A program made the translations under genes and the position numbers. The notes beneath the pieces are model-generated. The model had not been told where the DNA came from and made no database searches. It saw nothing but the letters and a program-made list of their open reading frames with translations. From the NCBI GenBank assembly GCA_028821395.1, contig JAPPGP010000066.1:1-38279 (forward strand): DNA of 38,279 nt, read 5' to 3'. Origin of the DNA: Defluviicoccus sp. (GTDB taxonomy: Bacteria; Pseudomonadota; Alphaproteobacteria; MPNO01). This document shows positions 32,976 to 38,279 of the stretch, piece after piece; positions within the stretch are counted from its first letter, which is position 1; every line of letters starts with the position of its first letter.

Positions 32976-33875
32976 ATGTCCTCGGAACCCCGATCCTACT
33001 GTGCGGCGGAGGTGCGCCGCCTCGACCGCGAGCGCTATTTGGCGGCGCTGTTCGCCCCTTCCGGGCGGCGCGAGGCGCTGTTCGCGCTCTATGCCTTCAA
33101 CCTGGAAGTCGCGAAGACCGCGGAGGTGGTCTCGGAGCCGATGCTGGGCGAGATCCGGCTGCAATGGTGGCGCGAGGCGCTCGACGGGATCTTTGCCGGA
33201 TCTGTGCGCGAGCACCCGGTGGTTGCCGCGCTGGCCGAGGCGGTCGAGGCCCACGAGCTCGACCGCGCCCGCTTCGAGGCGATCGTCGACGGCCGCGCCG
33301 CCGACCTCGATCCCGATCCGCCGCCCGACATGTACGCGCTGGAGGCCTATGCCGGCGCCACCGCGGTGCCGCTGGTCGAGCTCGCCTGCCAAATTCTCGG
33401 GGCGGGGGAGGCGATGGCGGCAGCCCGGGCGGCGGGGCTGGGGCTCGGCCTCGCCGGGGTGTTGCGCGCGGTGCCCTTCCACGCCCGACAGCGCCGGCTC
33501 TACGTCCCGCTGTCGCTGCTGAGCGATGCCGGGATCGCCGCGGCCACGCTGTTCGACCGGGCGCCGCCGGTGGCCTTCGCCGAGGCGGTCGCGCCGATCG
33601 CCGAGCGGGCGCGCGCCCATATCGCCGCCGTCCGCCAGGCGCGGCGCGACGTTCCGCGCACGGCGCGGGCGGCGTTTCTGCCGCTTGCCGTCGCCGAGGC
33701 CCATCTCAGCCGTCTCGCGCGCAACGGGCACGACGCGTTCGATCCGCGAATCGGGATCTCGCCCCTCGCAGCCCAGCTCCGCATCGCGCTCGCGGCGCTG
33801 GGCGGGCGCTACTCGGCGGCGTCCGCCGGGCGGCCGGACCAGCCTTCAAGATCGGCCAGCGCGCGGCTGCAATAG
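32976..33875 (+). CDS. NDUFAF6-like squalene/phytoene synthase-family protein
   Basis: The 299-residue protein carries the signature of the NDUFAF6 branch: [33 protein letters not shown] at about 35-67, where true synthases have a DDxxD motif. The later [25 protein letters not shown] likewise replaces the second Asp motif. Human NDUFAF6 is needed for complex I assembly and bacterial homologues are probably not prenyl synthases. The start is an ATG without a clear ribosome site, 33 bases from a divergent gene. Its last 67 bases overlap convergent trmFO. Confidence 0.85.
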   Translation: MSSEPRSYCAAEVRRLDRERYLAALFAPSGRREALFALYAFNLEVAKTAEVVSEPMLGEIRLQWWREALDGIFAGSVREHPVVAALAEAVEAHELDRARFEAIVDGRAADLDPDPPPDMYALEAYAGATAVPLVELACQILGAGEAMAAARAAGLGLGLAGVLRAVPFHARQRRLYVPLSLLSDAGIAAATLFDRAPPVAFAEAVAPIAERARAHIAAVRQARRDVPRTARAAFLPLAVAEAHLSRLARNGHDAFDPRIGISPLAAQLRIALAALGGRYSAASAGRPDQPSRSASARLQ

Positions 33876-35151
33876 GCCCGCTTGCGCTCCCGCCCGCGCC
33901 GGCGTTCGGCGAGCGGCGGCAGGAGGCCGAAATTGACGTTCATCGGCTGGAACAGCTCTTGCTCGGCGCCGCCGGTGATGTGGCCCAAGAGCGCGCCGAG
34001 CGCGGTGGTCGGCGGCGGCGGCGCGGAGCTCCGCCCCTGGCTGTCGGCGGCGGCGAAGCGGCCCGCCAGCAGGCCGATGGCCGCGCTCTCGACATAGCCC
34101 TCCACCCCGGTGATCTGCCCGGCGAAGCGGAGCCTCGGCGCGGCGCGCAGCCGGAGCGAGGAGTCCAGCAGCTTGGGCGCGTTGATGAAGGTGTTGCGGT
34201 GCAGCCCGCCGAGCCGGGCGAACTCGGCGCGCTCCAGCCCCGGGATGGTGCGGAACACGCGGACCTGCTCGCCGTGGCGCAGCTTGGTCTGGAACCCGAC
34301 CAGGTTGTAGAGCGTGCCCAAGGCGTTGTCCTGGCGGAGCTGGACCACCGCGTGCGGGCGCCGTCCGCTGCGCGGGTCGGTGAGCCCGACCGGCTTCATC
34401 GGGCCGAAGCGCAGCGTCTCGCGCCCGCGCGCGGCCATCACCTCGATCGGCAGGCAGCCCTCGAAATAGGGGGTGTCGCGCTCCCAGTCCTTGAATTCCG
34501 TCTTGTCCGCCGCCAGGAGCGCGTCGATGAAGCCGCCGTACTGCGCCTCGTCCATCGGGCAGTTGATGTAGTCCGACCCGGTGCCCGCGGGGCCGGTCTT
34601 GTCGTAGCGGCTCTGCAACCAGGCGGTGCCGAAATCGATGGTCTCGCGGTAGACGATCGGCGCGATGGCATCGAAGAAGGCGAGCGAGTCCTCGCCGGTG
34701 AGCGCGCGGATCGCCTCGGCCAGCGGCGGCGAGGTCAGCGGCCCGGTGGCGACGATGGCGTTGTCCCAGTCCTCGGGCGGCAGGCCGGCGATCTCGCCGC
34801 GCTCGACGGCGATCGACGGCTCGGCCTCGATCGCCGCCTCGACCGCTTGCGAGAATCCGTCGCGGTCGACCGCCAGCGCGCCGCCGGCCGGCACCTTGCT
34901 GGCATCGGCGGCGGCGAGGATCAGCGAGTCCAGGCGCCGCATCTCTTCGTGCAGCAGGCCGATCGCCGAGGTCTCGGCGTCGTCCGAGCGGAACGAATTC
35001 GAGCAGACGAGCTCGGCGAGCCCGGCGGTCCGGTGGACCTCCGTTGCGCGCTCCGGGCGCATCTCGTGCAGCACCGCGCGGGCGCCGGCGCGGGCGACCT
35101 GCCACGCCGCCTCGCAGCCGGCGAGTCCGCCGCCGACGATGTGGACCGGAA

Positions 35152-35155
<4 letters not shown>
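33809..35155 (-). CDS. trmFO: Methylenetetrahydrofolate-tRNA-(uracil-5-)-methyltransferase
   Basis: The 448-residue FAD- and folate-dependent enzyme makes m5U54 in tRNA. It has the FAD motif [20 protein letters not shown] at 5-24, the [12 protein letters not shown] block with Cys51, [20 protein letters not shown], and a second conserved Cys near 234 in [15 protein letters not shown]. The ATG at 35155 overlaps the uvrA stop by four bases, so the two are coupled. The product is closely related in fold to GidA but shorter and with the TrmFO landmarks. Confidence 0.95.
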
Positions 35156-38013
<2,858 letters not shown>

Positions 38014-38111
38014 GCCGCTTCGTGCCAGGGGCCGCGGCCCGGGGCCGCCCGGCCATAACTACATCCGCCTTGGCCGGGCCGCAATGGTAGTGTCCCCACC
38101 TGTCCCCGACA

Positions 38112-38190
38112 CGTCATGCCCGGACTCGTTCCCGGCATCTATCGGCGGGGGCGGGCTCCGTGGATGGCCGGATCAAGTCCGGCCATGACG
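38112..38190. repeat. REP-like palindrome pair upstream of uvrA
   Basis: CGTCATGCCCGGAC (38112-38125) and GTCCGGCCATGACG (38177-38190) are inverted copies with one mismatch. The right half (38164-38202) is copy B of the repeat at 15132-15170, with its own CCGGA/TCCGG core. Such paired elements are typical mobile-REP arrangements in Alphaproteobacteria. Confidence 0.65.
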
Positions 38191-38209
38191 TGGTGGGGAA
38201 GTGCCGACG

Positions 38210-38230
38210 CCCCCCACCCGTCGTGGGGGG
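38210..38230. repeat. Hairpin at the start of the terminal G run
   Basis: CCCCCCAC (38210-38217) and GTGGGGGG (38223-38230) form a perfect 8-base stem around a 5-base loop. The right arm passes directly into the G homopolymer. Confidence 0.7.
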
Positions 38231-38279
38231 GGGGGGGGGGGGGGGGGCAGGGGGGGGGGGGGGGGGGGGGGGGGGGGGG
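38225..38279. other. Terminal poly-G tract, probable sequencing artefact
   Basis: Bases 38225-38247 and 38250-38279 are all G, separated only by CA at 38248-38249. Such runs are typical of dark-cycle calls in two-colour sequencing chemistry and of misassembled contig ends, rather than genomic sequence. No function should be assigned to it. Confidence 0.8.

Noticed and set aside
38225..38279. G tract as a G-quadruplex or telomere-like end
   Set aside because: Nearly pure G without repeat structure at a contig end is far more likely a base-calling artefact.

Overview
The window is GC-rich throughout. Its core gene order (argS, SPOR gene, nagZ, scpAB, tatABC, serS, pcm, a LysM/M23 gene, yajC-secDF) and hopanoid-type hpnE point to an alphaproteobacterium, probably Rhodospirillales-like. 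It looks like a draft or metagenome contig: it opens inside a gene and ends in an artificial-looking G homopolymer. No rRNA, tRNA or CRISPR array was recognised. No stretch longer than 300 bases lacks a gene.

Bases 1-1200 are an accessory patch. They hold the 3' tail of an unknown gene, a higBA toxin-antitoxin module whose antitoxin is frameshifted while the toxin is intact, and an orphan XRE-type antitoxin-like regulator. A 90-bp imperfect direct repeat flanks higBA and is a duplicated 3' end of the truncated upstream gene.

Bases 1357-13954 form an uptake and catabolism region. It has an acyl-CoA-dehydrogenase-fold flavin monooxygenase-like protein, a complete branched-chain-amino-acid-type ABC importer (Tat-exported binding protein, two ATPases, two permeases), an MFS transporter, a TAXI-type binding protein without a signal peptide, a luciferase-like flavin oxidoreductase, a YciI-like protein, a PqqC/TenA-like haem-oxygenase-fold protein and a UbiD-type prenyl-FMN decarboxylase. 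Inside the importer operon sits a membrane-anchored protein of near-perfect heptad repeats, followed by a paralogue interrupted by an in-frame TGA. The substrate cannot be read from sequence; an aromatic or unsaturated carboxylic acid fits best.

Bases 13958-29754 are housekeeping: xthA and erpA (minus), then argS, SPOR protein, nagZ, M50 protease, scpA, scpB, tatA, tatB, tatC, serS, pcm and an NlpD-like factor on plus, a DUF815 ATPase convergent on minus, then yajC-secD-secF. Genes often found in this neighbourhood in related bacteria (dgt between erpA and argS, surE before pcm) are absent. The Tat translocase encoded here could export the twin-arginine binding protein of the importer.

Bases 29759-38013 hold homologues of two mitochondrial complex I assembly factors (NDUFAF3-like Mth938 protein and NDUFAF6-like protein), separated by a minus-strand block of a PuuD-like membrane protein, hpnE and a degenerate HpnC-like gene. 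trmFO and uvrA follow, overlapping by four bases. The last 266 bases contain REP-like palindromes, a hairpin and the G run.

Several genes without a Shine-Dalgarno sequence have a -10-like hexamer 6-8 bases before the start codon, which suggests leaderless transcripts.
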